Shown here: piece after piece, positions 30,885 to 40,424 of the stretch
How the letters are laid out: each line of letters starts with the position of its first letter
Numbering within the stretch: position 1 is the stretch's first letter
Origin: a virus
Strand: one strand, 5' to 3'
Virus record (IMG/VR): IMGVR_UViG_3300027511_000001
Coordinates: 1-46,160 of that record
DNA: 46,160 nt
Program-made: the position numbers and the translations under genes
Notes under the pieces: generated by a model
Told to the model about the DNA's origin: nothing
What the model saw: the letters and a program-made list of their open reading frames with translations, nothing else
Database searches by the model: none

Positions 30885-31565
30885 TTACTTAGTTCCTTGA
30901 GATACTGGTTGAGCGGCTTTTAAAGCTACAACAGATAATGAATCACGATAGGCTTTGAGGCCGGACGGGTTAATCTCTGTTTTGCAGTTCAAGCAAATTA
31001 AAGCTGAAGATGGAATCATATAGCCGCACGCAAAGCAAGCTACAAGGTTTGCAACTACAGCAGTTAGATATTCACGATTCAAACCTAAATATTTAGCGGC
31101 AAAACGCTGTAGATCAGAGATTGAACGTTGCCTTCCACGAGCATTAGGATCAGACCAAACGTCGTCAGCTAATTTAACGATGTTTACGAACCAACGCTTT
31201 TGGGCCGCAAGTAAGCCTTCTAGTAGATCGGGAAAATTCTTTTTGATACTCTCTTTATCGTGCTTACCTGAAATCGCCTTGATTCCAGGATAAGCATCTT
31301 CAGAGACACCATGCGTTCCCATGATATGATCGCGTGCAATTGATCCGGCGACTTCAATACCAGAGATCATACGTGAGAGGCTATGGCCATCAAGCGTTGG
31401 AACGTGATTAATGCAATCGGTAATATGAGTTACCGTGAAATCATCTTTTTCTGTTGCCTTAGGAATTAAGAATACCGAAGGCAATAAGCCTGGCTTGGGT
31501 TCTGCAACGTCATATGGTAGAAAAGAGATAACCGTAGCAGATACGGGAAATTCACTTGCTTCCAT
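30885..31565 (-). CDS. Virion-operon protein with zinc ribbon
   Basis: The 226-residue product shows a helical middle (FPDLLEGLLAAQKRWFVNIVKLADDVW) and a late ribbon CFACGYMI ... CLNCKTE (about 171-194). A zinc ribbon in a virion-operon protein is unusual. Function unknown. It sits between the capsid cluster and the head-tail adaptor. Confidence 0.6.
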   Translation of the reverse strand: MEASEFPVSATVISFLPYDVAEPKPGLLPSVFLIPKATEKDDFTVTHITDCINHVPTLDGHSLSRMISGIEVAGSIARDHIMGTHGVSEDAYPGIKAISGKHDKESIKKNFPDLLEGLLAAQKRWFVNIVKLADDVWSDPNARGRQRSISDLQRFAAKYLGLNREYLTAVVANLVACFACGYMIPSSALICLNCKTEINPSGLKAYRDSLSVVALKAAQPVSQGTK

Positions 31566-31566
31566 T

Positions 31567-32082
31567 TTACCCTCTTGGAATATTCAGTCCGGCTAGAGAT
31601 ACACCTTCCTGCGAATGCAGGGCGTCAGATTGAGTTGGATTCCCACCTAACAACTCATAGAATTTCTCGTATTCTTTCTGCATACGTTCTTCATCGGAGA
31701 GTTGCGATTGTGGACCCTTCAATGCGGATTCGATAAGAAAGAGTACAGCATTCAAATTAGGTTTCTGGTATCCACCAGTTTTAGGATCTATGAAAGCCCA
31801 AAGGGGCTCATATGTATGACGAGTCGTAAGTTCAGTATTACTTGTGTAAAATAATTTTTCAAGAATCCAATGATCTTCAGGGATATAATTGTACTTTGGG
31901 ACTTCGATTACGCCAACTTCTTCGCGAATAAAAATATGACCATAGAAGACAGAATATTTGCCCTGTCTCTTTTCTGTTAAAGCTTTAGTATTCTGTACTA
32001 AGCGATACATCGGTAAAGAAAGCTCTGTATCTCTACCATACTTCTTTACCAATTCTTTATTAATGATCTTGTAGTACTCCAT
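31567..32082 (-). CDS. Virion-operon protein of unknown function
   Basis: The 171-residue product is helical with a central beta segment (YSVFYGHIFIREEVGVIEVPKY). A C-terminal acidic helix (DEERMQKEYEKFYELL) precedes a flexible tail. No family recognised. The ATG overlaps the stop of the small basic gene upstream. Confidence 0.6.
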   Translation of the reverse strand: MEYYKIINKELVKKYGRDTELSLPMYRLVQNTKALTEKRQGKYSVFYGHIFIREEVGVIEVPKYNYIPEDHWILEKLFYTSNTELTTRHTYEPLWAFIDPKTGGYQKPNLNAVLFLIESALKGPQSQLSDEERMQKEYEKFYELLGGNPTQSDALHSQEGVSLAGLNIPRG

Positions 32083-32219
32083 TACTTTTTTCTCTTTTTC
32101 GTACGACGACTTTGGGATAAAGCAATTGCAACAGCTTGATCATGAGGCCGGCCAGACGCTTGCAATTCTTTAATATTGCTAGAAATTGTCTTCTGACTCG
32201 AACCCTTTTTTAGTGGCAT
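32082..32219 (-). CDS. DUF6496-like small basic protein
   Basis: The start chosen is the internal ATG at 32219 (MPLKKGSSQKTISSNIKEL), because this is where the family begins. The longer frame to 32309 reads into the capsid gene. The 45-residue product with GRPHDQAVAIALSQSRRTKKRKK closely matches the short basic DUF6496-type proteins found near capsid genes in many environmental phages. Role unknown, perhaps DNA or capsid binding. Confidence 0.75.
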   Translation of the reverse strand: MPLKKGSSQKTISSNIKELQASGRPHDQAVAIALSQSRRTKKRKK

Positions 32220-32229
32220 AAAATCAACC

Positions 32230-32256
32230 TTGGCCGTTTTTAATTGGAACGGCCAA
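32230..32256 (-). terminator. Hairpin after the major capsid gene
   Basis: TTGGCCGTT and AACGGCCAA form a perfect 9-bp stem with a 9-nt loop, 11 nt after the capsid stop. The T-run on the transcribed side is short (ATTTT after a gap). It probably limits readthrough from the highly expressed capsid gene. Confidence 0.65.
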
Positions 32257-32266
32257 ACCAACGCGA

Positions 32267-33553
32267 TTAGTAACCAGTCGGAATCGTTAGACCAGAAATG
32301 TAGCTGCAAACCGCAGGATTGGAAACGAAGAAGTTAAAGCTAGCCACAATGTAGAAGATTTCAGCGGCTGCGATACCACCTGATCCACCACGAAGTGGGA
32401 ACATACGCTTGCCATCACGAGTCTCGTAGAAGTCAGCAGCGTGCATTTCTGCACGACCCCAAACTTCATTCACAACGAAGTCAATACGAGTCTTGTCCCA
32501 AGAATACGAAGTCTTAACAGGCGCGCCAGCCATCTGTAAACCATCACCAAAATAAAGATCAAGGCTTTCTTCCTTGGCCTGTTTCTGGATAATGGAAACT
32601 AGCTGACCAACTTCTTCATACGCTTGTTTCTGGCAAGGGTGCATCCATGCGGTCGTTTTACGAATCTGGTTGATACCAACGCGATCACCAATCTTGTTGA
32701 TTGCTAAACGAGCAAAAGGTAGAGCAAACGCTCCACCAGCAACAACTTGGTTTGCACGAATAGCAGGAACATCAGCGCGATTTAAACCAAGCCACGTACC
32801 CGTTGAAGCCGCGTTGTGGTGATAAGGTACGCCAAAGACCCAAACAGGAGGAGTCGAAGTTGGGCCGGAAACAACAATTTTATCCCCGGCTACTAAGCCA
32901 GCAGCGGTACCGTTGAAACGTACCTGTTTGTTCTGTAGATCATAGAGGTCGATAGGCGCCTCGCCCGCTGGTACGTTTGCAGGAGTACCAGTAAAAACCC
33001 GACGAGTCGTAAGAGTTGAGTTATACACCGAATACGTATGGTCGTCACGAAGTAAGCGAACGCCAAAGCCATCGCCTACCGCGTTTGCAGTAATCGTATC
33101 TTTGCCACCCGCAGTCGAAACTGCGGAAACGGTAGCAAAAACTCCAGTACCATCAGTCATAGCTGAGGAGTCAACGTTGCGTCGGAACTCCGCCATAGCC
33201 TTTGCAAGCAAATGTCGGAATGTCTGAACTACGGCCTTTCTCGAATCATCGGTAGCCCAATCCGACTTTTTGGTCCACTCAACAGCATGACGCATGTCAA
33301 TAGTTGAGATGACCGCCTTGTCGAAGGTTGGTCCCGAACCGCGTCCCAAATCTCCGCCGTTTGAATCAAAACCTCCAAAGCGGCCGCCCGGCCGTACTTC
33401 GAGAGGAATTCTCATATCCCGGGCAGAGACTTTTTCTACATCACGTTTCTCGATTGTCGAGAAAAACGTGTCATCGAAATCAAAGAGAGTCGGCACGTTT
33501 GGCCGAACTCGCTCCATTTCGTTTGCGACTACTTGAGATTCAGTTAACGCCAT
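32267..33553 (-). CDS. Major capsid protein (HK97-fold-like)
   Basis: The 428-residue product follows the scaffold gene. The N-arm and spine helix-like segment contains EKRDVEKVSARDMRIPLEVRPGGRFGGFD; the P-domain runs to about residue 130. A beta-rich insert (about 140-235) and the C-terminal portion (about 260-428, including TTAWMHPCQKQAYEEVGQL) follow. Position, length and the codon bias towards GC-rich, preferred codons (as in highly expressed genes) support the call. There is a ribosome site GGAG shortly before the ATG. Confidence 0.88.
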   Translation of the reverse strand: MALTESQVVANEMERVRPNVPTLFDFDDTFFSTIEKRDVEKVSARDMRIPLEVRPGGRFGGFDSNGGDLGRGSGPTFDKAVISTIDMRHAVEWTKKSDWATDDSRKAVVQTFRHLLAKAMAEFRRNVDSSAMTDGTGVFATVSAVSTAGGKDTITANAVGDGFGVRLLRDDHTYSVYNSTLTTRRVFTGTPANVPAGEAPIDLYDLQNKQVRFNGTAAGLVAGDKIVVSGPTSTPPVWVFGVPYHHNAASTGTWLGLNRADVPAIRANQVVAGGAFALPFARLAINKIGDRVGINQIRKTTAWMHPCQKQAYEEVGQLVSIIQKQAKEESLDLYFGDGLQMAGAPVKTSYSWDKTRIDFVVNEVWGRAEMHAADFYETRDGKRMFPLRGGSGGIAAAEIFYIVASFNFFVSNPAVCSYISGLTIPTGY

Positions 33554-33556
33554 GGC

Positions 33557-34768
33557 CTAGGCTCCATTAATAATGTCCATCTCGCTAAGTCTTTTTTGCT
33601 TTGCTTCCTTAGGTGTAATAACTTTAGACTTAGTACGTGATGGCGCTGAGTTAGTTGGTACGATCGTCTTCCCTTTTACTTTAGGCACTGTGCCAATTGC
33701 TTCTGCATACAGTTTAGATTTGATTCCGGGGAGTATCATTTTAGCGCGGCCTAGGAACGCGCGTTTAATACTAGGCTTTAAATCATCCCTAAAACCATTT
33801 TTGGCAGCATTTGCCCAATGCGACTGAAATAATTTCTTTGATGCAGGATCTTTTGCAATTCTTTGATTTGTACTTACGATAATTTCTTCAATTAATTTAT
33901 TCTTTGTAAATTGAGTAAGCTTATTCTCAGGGTCTAAATCTTTTTCAATTTCAGCCTTTAGCAATTTATAAGTATCTTCTTTGACTGAAGATTCAAAGTT
34001 GCTAGCTTGCTGAATCACTAAATTGTTACGTTCATCTTCAAGCTGTTTTACTTTAGGATCTTCTCGATACATTGTAGCCGGATCTTCCTTTGGAATCCCG
34101 GCCGGCCCATAAATGAAGTTTGCCATTACAATCGCGGCATTCTTCAGATTATCGTCTTTAATCTCTCCAGCCTTGTTTACCGCTGTCTGCAACAGAGTAC
34201 GGAATACAGGATTTATCGCCCTGATATATAATTGCGGATTGGCCTCACCAAGCATTGGCAAAATCGTATCGGCGACCTTAGTCAAAGCATTGGGATTGGT
34301 ACTCTTAATCGCATTAATAACTTCCCCAAGTTCACCCTGGGTTACAGATTCATCAAATGTATCAAAAATTTCAGACTTACGCGCGGCCGTTTCTGCATCT
34401 TCTACCGTTGGGAAATACTCTGCATACTTTTCGGCCTTGAAAAAATTCGCTTGAATCTGAGGATACTTCTTAAAAACTTCGGGGAATTCTTTACGTAACT
34501 GATTGAATGGAGGAGTGTTTGGTGATAATTCTTTCTCCTCGTCTTCAGACTCTTCAGTCTCTTCTGATTCCTCTTCATCGGTTACTTCAGGTTTTTCATC
34601 AGATTCCTCAGTTTCTTCTACGGTCTCTTCATTTTCATCTGGCGGAGTTTCATCTTCAGACGTTTCCGAGGTCTCGCCTGCATTTAAAATGTCCGCTTCT
34701 TTGCCTGAAACCCCATCAAAATCAGGACTGTTTGGGGGGTTGACTGTCGGAAGGTTTTCCTCCGCCAT
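33557..34768 (-). CDS. Scaffold protein
   Basis: The product has 403 residues. A strongly acidic N-terminal part (about 30-80; runs of Glu, Asp, Ser and Thr) is followed by a long helical part and a basic C-terminus (KGKTIVPTNSAPSRTKSKVITPKEAKQKRL), the layout of scaffold proteins whose basic tail binds the capsid. The ATG lies 46 nt inside the portal gene with GGAG upstream. The opposite strand of the acidic region gives a spurious Ser-rich frame. Confidence 0.8.
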   Translation of the reverse strand: MAEENLPTVNPPNSPDFDGVSGKEADILNAGETSETSEDETPPDENEETVEETEESDEKPEVTDEEESEETEESEDEEKELSPNTPPFNQLRKEFPEVFKKYPQIQANFFKAEKYAEYFPTVEDAETAARKSEIFDTFDESVTQGELGEVINAIKSTNPNALTKVADTILPMLGEANPQLYIRAINPVFRTLLQTAVNKAGEIKDDNLKNAAIVMANFIYGPAGIPKEDPATMYREDPKVKQLEDERNNLVIQQASNFESSVKEDTYKLLKAEIEKDLDPENKLTQFTKNKLIEEIIVSTNQRIAKDPASKKLFQSHWANAAKNGFRDDLKPSIKRAFLGRAKMILPGIKSKLYAEAIGTVPKVKGKTIVPTNSAPSRTKSKVITPKEAKQKRLSEMDIINGA

Positions 34769-37019
34769 TTACATTCTCCATTTGTGCTTGCTGCAATGCA
34801 GCTTGCATAGCTTTTTCTTGAATACGCATTTGATGCTCTTGTAAGTGGAGCATCACATTTTGATAACCTTCTGGATTAGATTGCTTAAGATACTGGCCTG
34901 AATCTGAGACTAAAAATGCCTGCGCTGTTTCTGAATGAATTTCGTCTACGTCTACTTCTTCGATTGGAACGGATGAGACCATAATGGGTTGTTGAGTTTC
35001 AGAATCAAATTCCTGGCCCGGCATCGGAGCCGAGACCATTAATTGTAGATTCTCAACGAGTTGTTTATTTCTCTGGTCATCACCAGGGATATAAAGCTGT
35101 CCCATTCCAACGAGTCGTGCGATTGACCCAATATTCTCTGGGTGTCGTAAAATTCCACCAATGAATTCATTTCCACCGTTAATAAATTCCATAACGAGAC
35201 TGCGCTTCTGAGCGTCAGAAATTGGAAATTGATCTGACGATTCAGCTTCTACTTCTCCGACACGACCTTGCAATTCAGCTTTTTTGATCCAAACATTAAT
35301 ATAAGAATTGCCATTACGTTGAGCATACGACTCATCAAATTGTAGATTACGAGCATACTCTTTGCAAGCCTTGAAGGTAGTATCTTTCCACCAAATATTG
35401 AGCATCTTCCAAATCAAACTCAAACGTTGTAGAGCCTGGTTACGTGAAGATTCATACTCTTTATAGGTTCCAGAGCCGCCTTCTAAGCTGCCACCATAAA
35501 TTGAAGGAAATGCGCCAGAAACGAATTGGCCCGCCTGAGTTAATCTGTCACCGAATGAATCTACTTCACGAGACAAAGTAGCAGTTTTAACTGTATGGAA
35601 CATTCCTGTGAGATTTTGGCCGGGTTGAACTTTGGCAGGATAAACCATACCAGGTTCAGATGGAGTTTCTGAGAATTTATCCCAATCAATCGCGTTAGCT
35701 TCAGCGAATGTCATAGGGATTCCATAAAGAATCGTTCGCAAAGTTAGATTGTACATATCATTGGTCATCTCTTGAATATCAATCAAGGTTCGACCAATGG
35801 GCGCCGCGTGAATATAGGTGCTCGTTGGGCTTTGTGAAATAGTCCAATGATCGTCCATATTTTCCGGGCACGCTTCTGCGAATAAATCATTTAGGAATAG
35901 AATGTATACTCCGTTAGGATATTTTTCCTGAAATTCCTCCCGCATTGCATTGTCTTGGAGCATCCAATATGCCCAAGGCCGGAGCCAAATACGTCTAAAC
36001 GTAACCAAATCTAATGATTGGGTTTCAAACGCTTCGCTCGGCTGCCGGGCCCAACGCTCATACGATGAATAAGAATTTTCAGCTGTAATTTTTTTGTCAA
36101 GATGTGGAAACAAAGCTTTTGCTAGAGAGACATGATGTTCCGACTCAAGGATTAAGTATGGCGTATTCTTAATATCTGAAATATAAAAGGGAACCTGTAC
36201 GTTCATTGGGCCATAAAGCTCAATGATTTCTCGAGATTTGGGATAATCTTCATAAGTAGGAATTAAGACTTTTTCAGTTTGATTAATAATTTCAGGCGTG
36301 ACCATCTGCATACAAGTTGGGCACGTCTTTGTGATACTTTCTTCTGAATATACATCATCTTCTACTTCATCAAGGGCTTCGCCGCAGTTGGGACAAACTT
36401 CATGCGCAACTTCTTGCTCGGTCTCAACTGTTTTAGGAGTCTTGACCGTACCATACTCTGGTGAAGTGTGATGATAGTTATATGCTGCAACGAATGACTG
36501 GTTAAATAAAATAAATAAAGCTTTTATGAAAAGCGATGATGCATTGTTATGAATGTGGATTAAATTGGCGATTTTTCCATAGGCTTTCGCAGTAGAGATA
36601 TCATCAGGATTGTCAGCATTATCAGGAGCAAATCGTACACCAGGTAAAGTAGCAGAAAGACCAGCAATGATTGATTCGCCATAAGAACGATAAACGTTGA
36701 TAACACGGCCAATGTCGTTAGCAGACATATTACTATCGTCGTCTTCGACACCATCTTCAAACGGTCGCCAATCATTTGCAGCTTCAGAGAAGAAAATATT
36801 TTGAAGACTCTGCCAGTAATAATCATTTTTTTTCCACTCCATGATATTAGCTTGGCGAATCGTCTTCTGCTGTTTTTCTAGATCAGAGATAATATCACTT
36901 AAAGCTTTACGTAAATCCTCTGGATAATCCTCTTCATATTTAAGTAGAGCAAGCTCTTCTTTAGAAAGCTGTGCTAAAGCTTCAACTTCTTCGACCGGGG
37001 GGAGATTAACAATACTCAT
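34722..37019 (-). CDS. Portal protein, with an inserted zinc ribbon
   Basis: The 765-residue product is the largest of the head cluster and lies between terminase and scaffold genes, as expected of the dodecameric portal through which DNA passes. It has a helical N-terminal region (EEDYPEDLRKALSDIISDLEKQQKTIRQANI), a beta-rich wing with EWKKNDYYWQSLQNIF, and a C-terminal Gln/Met-rich helix. An unusual zinc ribbon is inserted around residues 210-245 (CPNCGEALDE ... CPTCMQMV). The start ATG overlaps the stop of the preceding gene. Confidence 0.8.
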   Translation of the reverse strand: MSIVNLPPVEEVEALAQLSKEELALLKYEEDYPEDLRKALSDIISDLEKQQKTIRQANIMEWKKNDYYWQSLQNIFFSEAANDWRPFEDGVEDDDSNMSANDIGRVINVYRSYGESIIAGLSATLPGVRFAPDNADNPDDISTAKAYGKIANLIHIHNNASSLFIKALFILFNQSFVAAYNYHHTSPEYGTVKTPKTVETEQEVAHEVCPNCGEALDEVEDDVYSEESITKTCPTCMQMVTPEIINQTEKVLIPTYEDYPKSREIIELYGPMNVQVPFYISDIKNTPYLILESEHHVSLAKALFPHLDKKITAENSYSSYERWARQPSEAFETQSLDLVTFRRIWLRPWAYWMLQDNAMREEFQEKYPNGVYILFLNDLFAEACPENMDDHWTISQSPTSTYIHAAPIGRTLIDIQEMTNDMYNLTLRTILYGIPMTFAEANAIDWDKFSETPSEPGMVYPAKVQPGQNLTGMFHTVKTATLSREVDSFGDRLTQAGQFVSGAFPSIYGGSLEGGSGTYKEYESSRNQALQRLSLIWKMLNIWWKDTTFKACKEYARNLQFDESYAQRNGNSYINVWIKKAELQGRVGEVEAESSDQFPISDAQKRSLVMEFINGGNEFIGGILRHPENIGSIARLVGMGQLYIPGDDQRNKQLVENLQLMVSAPMPGQEFDSETQQPIMVSSVPIEEVDVDEIHSETAQAFLVSDSGQYLKQSNPEGYQNVMLHLQEHQMRIQEKAMQAALQQAQMENVNGGGKPSDSQPPKQS

Positions 37020-37426
37020 CTAAATAAACCCGGTGCCATACCTTCAAACATACCAGACATACCAGACATAAAGTTACCAAAAGAAGGATTTGAAGACGTT
37101 TGATCCGGAACGAACGACTGATCACCCGTAATATTAGCTAAAAGATTTTGAACACCAGGCACGGATTTGGAAAGTTCATTCATACCTAATGCACCAGCAC
37201 CGACTAAACCAACTCCAGGAGCAATTGCTCTTTTATACCAAGGCGCATTAGGTCCAAACTGTTCACCAAATTGAGCCATTTGCATATAACGATCAATTGG
37301 TGATAATTCTTGCTGGCTCATTCCAAATAAACGTGGATCTTGTGCAATTCCAGCTCGATGTGCATCAACGTTTTGAAAAGCCTGGGCCGGCCCGCCCATA
37401 CTCCACATTAAATCACGATAATCCAT
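37016..37426 (-). CDS. Small Gly/Met-rich protein before the portal gene
   Basis: The product has 136 residues with a mixed helical middle (AIAPGVGLVGAGALGMNELSKSV) and a Met/Gly/Ser-rich C-terminus (GNFMSGMSGMFEGMAPG). It overlaps both neighbours. The composition is like that of the Gly/Met-rich proteins at the end of the operon. Function unknown. Confidence 0.55.
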   Translation of the reverse strand: MDYRDLMWSMGGPAQAFQNVDAHRAGIAQDPRLFGMSQQELSPIDRYMQMAQFGEQFGPNAPWYKRAIAPGVGLVGAGALGMNELSKSVPGVQNLLANITGDQSFVPDQTSSNPSFGNFMSGMSGMFEGMAPGLFR

Positions 37427-37596
37427 TATCGTTCTCTAGCTTTCTTACGTGATTGCATTTCTAAAACGTGTCTTATTTGGCCTTGCGTCCTAAATCTAAA
37501 AGCATCAATTGGCTTTTGTTCACCATGCTGTACGGGTACTGCATCTTTAACAGGTTTTAGAAGATGAATAATCTCTTCCAACTTTTCAAAAAGCAT
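37426..37596 (-). CDS. Small basic protein after the large terminase gene
   Basis: The start chosen is the internal ATG at 37596 (MLFEKLEEIIHLL), since the longer frame (to 37698) overlaps the terminase by almost 100 nt. The 56-residue product has a helical N-terminus and a basic C-terminus (RFRTQGQIRHVLEMQSRKKARER). Function unknown. Confidence 0.5.
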   Translation of the reverse strand: MLFEKLEEIIHLLKPVKDAVPVQHGEQKPIDAFRFRTQGQIRHVLEMQSRKKARER

Positions 37597-37600
37597 TTCA

Positions 37601-39181
37601 TTAGTGATAGAGCTTGACTCCACCTCGATGAAATCTCTTTTCTTCGAACTTTTCCATCTGTTGATAAAATGCAAACTGATTTCCCGTAGATTCAACATCT
37701 TGCAAAATCCTCGCCAATTCTTTGTGCTTCTCAGCTTCTCGATCCAAACCGTTTAAGTAACGATCAACAGCCTTCATTAGATAACGGCAGCCATCAATCG
37801 GGTCGTCTCCGTCAAACTCTTTGATATCTTCTTTGTTCTTTTCGTCGTATACGCAGTTTGGAATCGTGTCGATTAAAACTTTGCAATTAGCGAAGATTTG
37901 AAGCCTTGGGATATTTGTTTCAGGCGGATCAGGTTGAAAAATACTTTCATATTCTTTGAAACGCTTTGGCCCATAAATACGCATGATACGATTCGCTGTC
38001 TCTAAATTATAACCCTCAGGAGGGATATATTTTGGAGGCCGCGGTTTCCAACGTAGCATTTCCTGAAGTAACATTTTTCCGCCAACGCGATCATTATCGG
38101 CCCGGTGTGGCATTATTCCTGAATGCTTTTGGAATTGTTGTGCAATCGTCTCTTCATCTCCGCGTTGATTCCAGGCAGAAGGATCTAATTCAAAAGTTTT
38201 AAGTTGCTCTTTGCCAAGATCACGTTTGAAGTCAGCAGCCCACTCAGAAATATATTTCCCTTTCTGACAATATTCATAGTAGATGAATACTCGCATGTCG
38301 GGAGATATTGCAGCTTTGCCAATCCATGTATTTGCAGCGAATCCCCAATCGCCTGCGGCAATACGAGGCCACCATTCAGGGATTGTAAATGGATCAATTA
38401 CGTGTAAAGCATTTAATGGCTCGTCTTTGTAACGATGTTCTCTGAAATCAGGAAATACCTGGCCCTCGAATGCTGACCAATTTCCTTCTGCCTTAGCTTC
38501 ATACTCACGTTCGCCTAACATACGGAGACGATTTATATAGTTAGGATCTGATTCAAGAAGTTTAGGATTATCCTGCATCTTAGCAGGAATAAAAATTGAT
38601 TTCGAGACCAGATGTCCCTTTACTTTATAATGAATAGGGGTTCGTCCATCTGGTGACGGATCAATAAAACGCTTTTTTACCCACGCATGACCTTCTCCGC
38701 CCGGGTTTGATCCCGAGCGCATAATGGTTGGTAATCCAGTTTGTTTGTGTGCTGATCTGCAACGTGTTGAAAGGTACGTATACATACGTTCGGTAAAGTG
38801 GGTTAGCTCGTCCCATCCAATATAGTTGTATGCAGCACCATCATGCTTATAAACGTCAGCATCCGAGTCAATGTAGCCTAGACGTTGTGTAGCTCCGGAT
38901 GGAAAGTACCAAATATGTTTAGTTTCGTTGTACTTGCCCCCAACAAGAGGATAATATTCTCTTGTCTTAGGGATAACATGTTCCTCAAGTTGGGGGAAAG
39001 TACGCCGAAAAATGATCCCATTGTAATGTTTGTTGAGATGGAAACCACGAGTAATTGGAAGCATTACTAAGCCTTCGGTTTTTCCACCACCTAAGGCTCC
39101 GCCATAAAACGCTTCAAAGAAATCATCGGGCAAGCTAAGAAATTCTTCTTGCCGGCCCGGGTTTGGTCTCCATTCCAACAT
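37601..39181 (-). CDS. Terminase large subunit (packaging ATPase-nuclease)
   Basis: The 526-residue motor protein cuts concatemeric DNA and pumps it into the head. From ATG 39181, Walker A is GGALGGGKT (residues 27-35) and the Walker B-like strand is YNYIGWDEL. The RNase H-like nuclease is marked by IAAGDWGF, with conserved Asp, and later DPSAWNQRGDEE and DDPIDGCRYLMKA. The family looks like the large terminases of short-tailed and related phages. A TTG ten codons upstream could be used instead, overlapping the preceding gene. Confidence 0.92.
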   Translation of the reverse strand: MLEWRPNPGRQEEFLSLPDDFFEAFYGGALGGGKTEGLVMLPITRGFHLNKHYNGIIFRRTFPQLEEHVIPKTREYYPLVGGKYNETKHIWYFPSGATQRLGYIDSDADVYKHDGAAYNYIGWDELTHFTERMYTYLSTRCRSAHKQTGLPTIMRSGSNPGGEGHAWVKKRFIDPSPDGRTPIHYKVKGHLVSKSIFIPAKMQDNPKLLESDPNYINRLRMLGEREYEAKAEGNWSAFEGQVFPDFREHRYKDEPLNALHVIDPFTIPEWWPRIAAGDWGFAANTWIGKAAISPDMRVFIYYEYCQKGKYISEWAADFKRDLGKEQLKTFELDPSAWNQRGDEETIAQQFQKHSGIMPHRADNDRVGGKMLLQEMLRWKPRPPKYIPPEGYNLETANRIMRIYGPKRFKEYESIFQPDPPETNIPRLQIFANCKVLIDTIPNCVYDEKNKEDIKEFDGDDPIDGCRYLMKAVDRYLNGLDREAEKHKELARILQDVESTGNQFAFYQQMEKFEEKRFHRGGVKLYH

Positions 39182-39186
39182 TTTAA

Positions 39187-39543
39187 TTACGAAGTGTAGC
39201 TCGGATACCAAAGTCCCTGCGATGGTACATAAGTAAGGAAAAGTACCTTACCAACAACCGCAGTAAATGCCAGACCAATTGCCTTAGAGTTTCCAGAGGC
39301 AACTCCACCAGTCGCGCCAGTGAAAATGCCAGTAGGAATTAAAGCAATAGTTCCAGCGAAGCCTTCATACGGCAGATCAACTAAAACTTGGGCAGCCGTA
39401 CCAGAGACTCTATGAAGATAATTGGTAATAGCTAAACTCGTACCAGCTGAAGAAGCTAAAAGTGCTCCTTCAATACCCTGAGTCGAGCCGCCAGGTGTAG
39501 TCAGCCCAAAACGTTTCGATTCAAAATCTGAAGCAGCAGACAT
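39187..39543 (-). CDS. Small beta-rich protein before the terminase gene
   Basis: The start ATG 39543 is chosen because the longer frame runs into the holin-like gene. The 118-residue product is Ala/Gly/Thr-rich with beta strands (VLVDLPYEGFAGTIALIPTG, GKVLFLTYVPSQGLWYPS). No signal peptide. It could be a capsid decoration or head-fibre protein; not recognised. Confidence 0.5.
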   Translation of the reverse strand: MSAASDFESKRFGLTTPGGSTQGIEGALLASSAGTSLAITNYLHRVSGTAAQVLVDLPYEGFAGTIALIPTGIFTGATGGVASGNSKAIGLAFTAVVGKVLFLTYVPSQGLWYPSYTS

Positions 39544-39544
39544 T

Positions 39545-39859
39545 CTAGTTCTCCCCGTTCTTTTTAGCTTCTTGCTCCTGTGCAAGTTTGTTTAAAGTAG
39601 TCTTATCGACCATGCCCTGTGCAACTTTTTGCCTAAAATCTGAATCTAAGATACCAGCCCCGGTTAAGAATGAACCTAAGTTCGTCATTAGTATGCTAAA
39701 TCTAGCACAATGGGTTTCTAAACCAGGACAGCCAAAGTTCCAGACATAGACACCGACTAGTCCGAAAACTAAACCTACCCACATCTTATTACGTTTTAGG
39801 AAATCCACGTTTTTGTACCTTTTCCCTACTTGACGTAGTAAAATATTTTTAAATCCCAA
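39545..39859 (-). CDS. Holin-like membrane protein
   Basis: The product has 104 residues with two hydrophobic segments (MWVGLVFGLVGVYVWNFG, about 26-43; SILMTNLGSFLTGAGIL, about 55-71), a basic N-terminus and a charged C-terminal tail rich in Gln, Glu and Lys. This two-helix plan is that of class II holins, which open the inner membrane at lysis. No endolysin gene is recognised nearby, so the role is only a candidate. A Cys on each side of the loop (C44, C52) is notable. Confidence 0.5.
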   Translation of the reverse strand: MGFKNILLRQVGKRYKNVDFLKRNKMWVGLVFGLVGVYVWNFGCPGLETHCARFSILMTNLGSFLTGAGILDSDFRQKVAQGMVDKTTLNKLAQEQEAKKNGEN

Positions 39860-40424
39860 CGACGATTCCTACTCTTATGAGTGAGGATTGGCCACCGAGA
39901 ATTGCGTCTCCTTTAAGGGAAAGCTTCGCATCTTTGTAATTATAAAGCTTTACCATACCTACGATATGTCCAGTAAAAACATAAAGCCCGTTGGGGTCTA
40001 ATCTTTGGTCTGGTCCACCGCCGACATATAAATATGATGCTCTATTTTTTGTGGAGAATCTAACTCCGCCCGTAAAATATTTTGCAGCATTAACTCGTGG
40101 TTGGTCGTCGCCAGGTAATCTCGAAGCGATTCCAAATCCCAAATAAAGTTTTGGATAGATTGCCGGGATGCCTTGTTCAAGGCCGGCCTCGAATTCAACG
40201 CTTTTGAAACTTCGTGCATTAGTAACCTCCAAATCACTTTCGGGCAATGACGATAAATCTACCCGAACGTTTAGATCAGGAGTATAATTATATTCTGAAG
40301 TCTCACCATAAACGGAGATTGATGCGGTCGGCGCAATTATATAGGAATCTTGGGAGCCAAGAGAATTAATGGCTCCGGCTACGATTGAAACTTTAAGAGC
40401 TTGGGCTAAGAGAAAGATAAGCAT
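39849..40424 (-). CDS. Outer-membrane-barrel-like exported protein
   Basis: The 191-residue product has an N-terminal hydrophobic signal-like segment and then many amphipathic strands (FKSVEFEAGLEQG, PKLYLGFGIAS, YFTGGVRFST, ASYLYVGGG, VFTGHIVGMVKLY). It ends in strand-like RVGIVVGI. This is the look of a small outer-membrane beta-barrel, although the usual C-terminal Phe is replaced by Ile. A phage-encoded outer-membrane protein would be unusual. The ATG overlaps the preceding TAA. Confidence 0.5.
   Translation of the reverse strand: MLIFLLAQALKVSIVAGAINSLGSQDSYIIAPTASISVYGETSEYNYTPDLNVRVDLSSLPESDLEVTNARSFKSVEFEAGLEQGIPAIYPKLYLGFGIASRLPGDDQPRVNAAKYFTGGVRFSTKNRASYLYVGGGPDQRLDPNGLYVFTGHIVGMVKLYNYKDAKLSLKGDAILGGQSSLIRVGIVVGI

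Noticed and set aside
34503-34844. Ser-rich frame on the + strand
   Set aside because: It is the antisense of the acidic Glu/Asp/Ser segment of the scaffold gene; composition follows directly from that.
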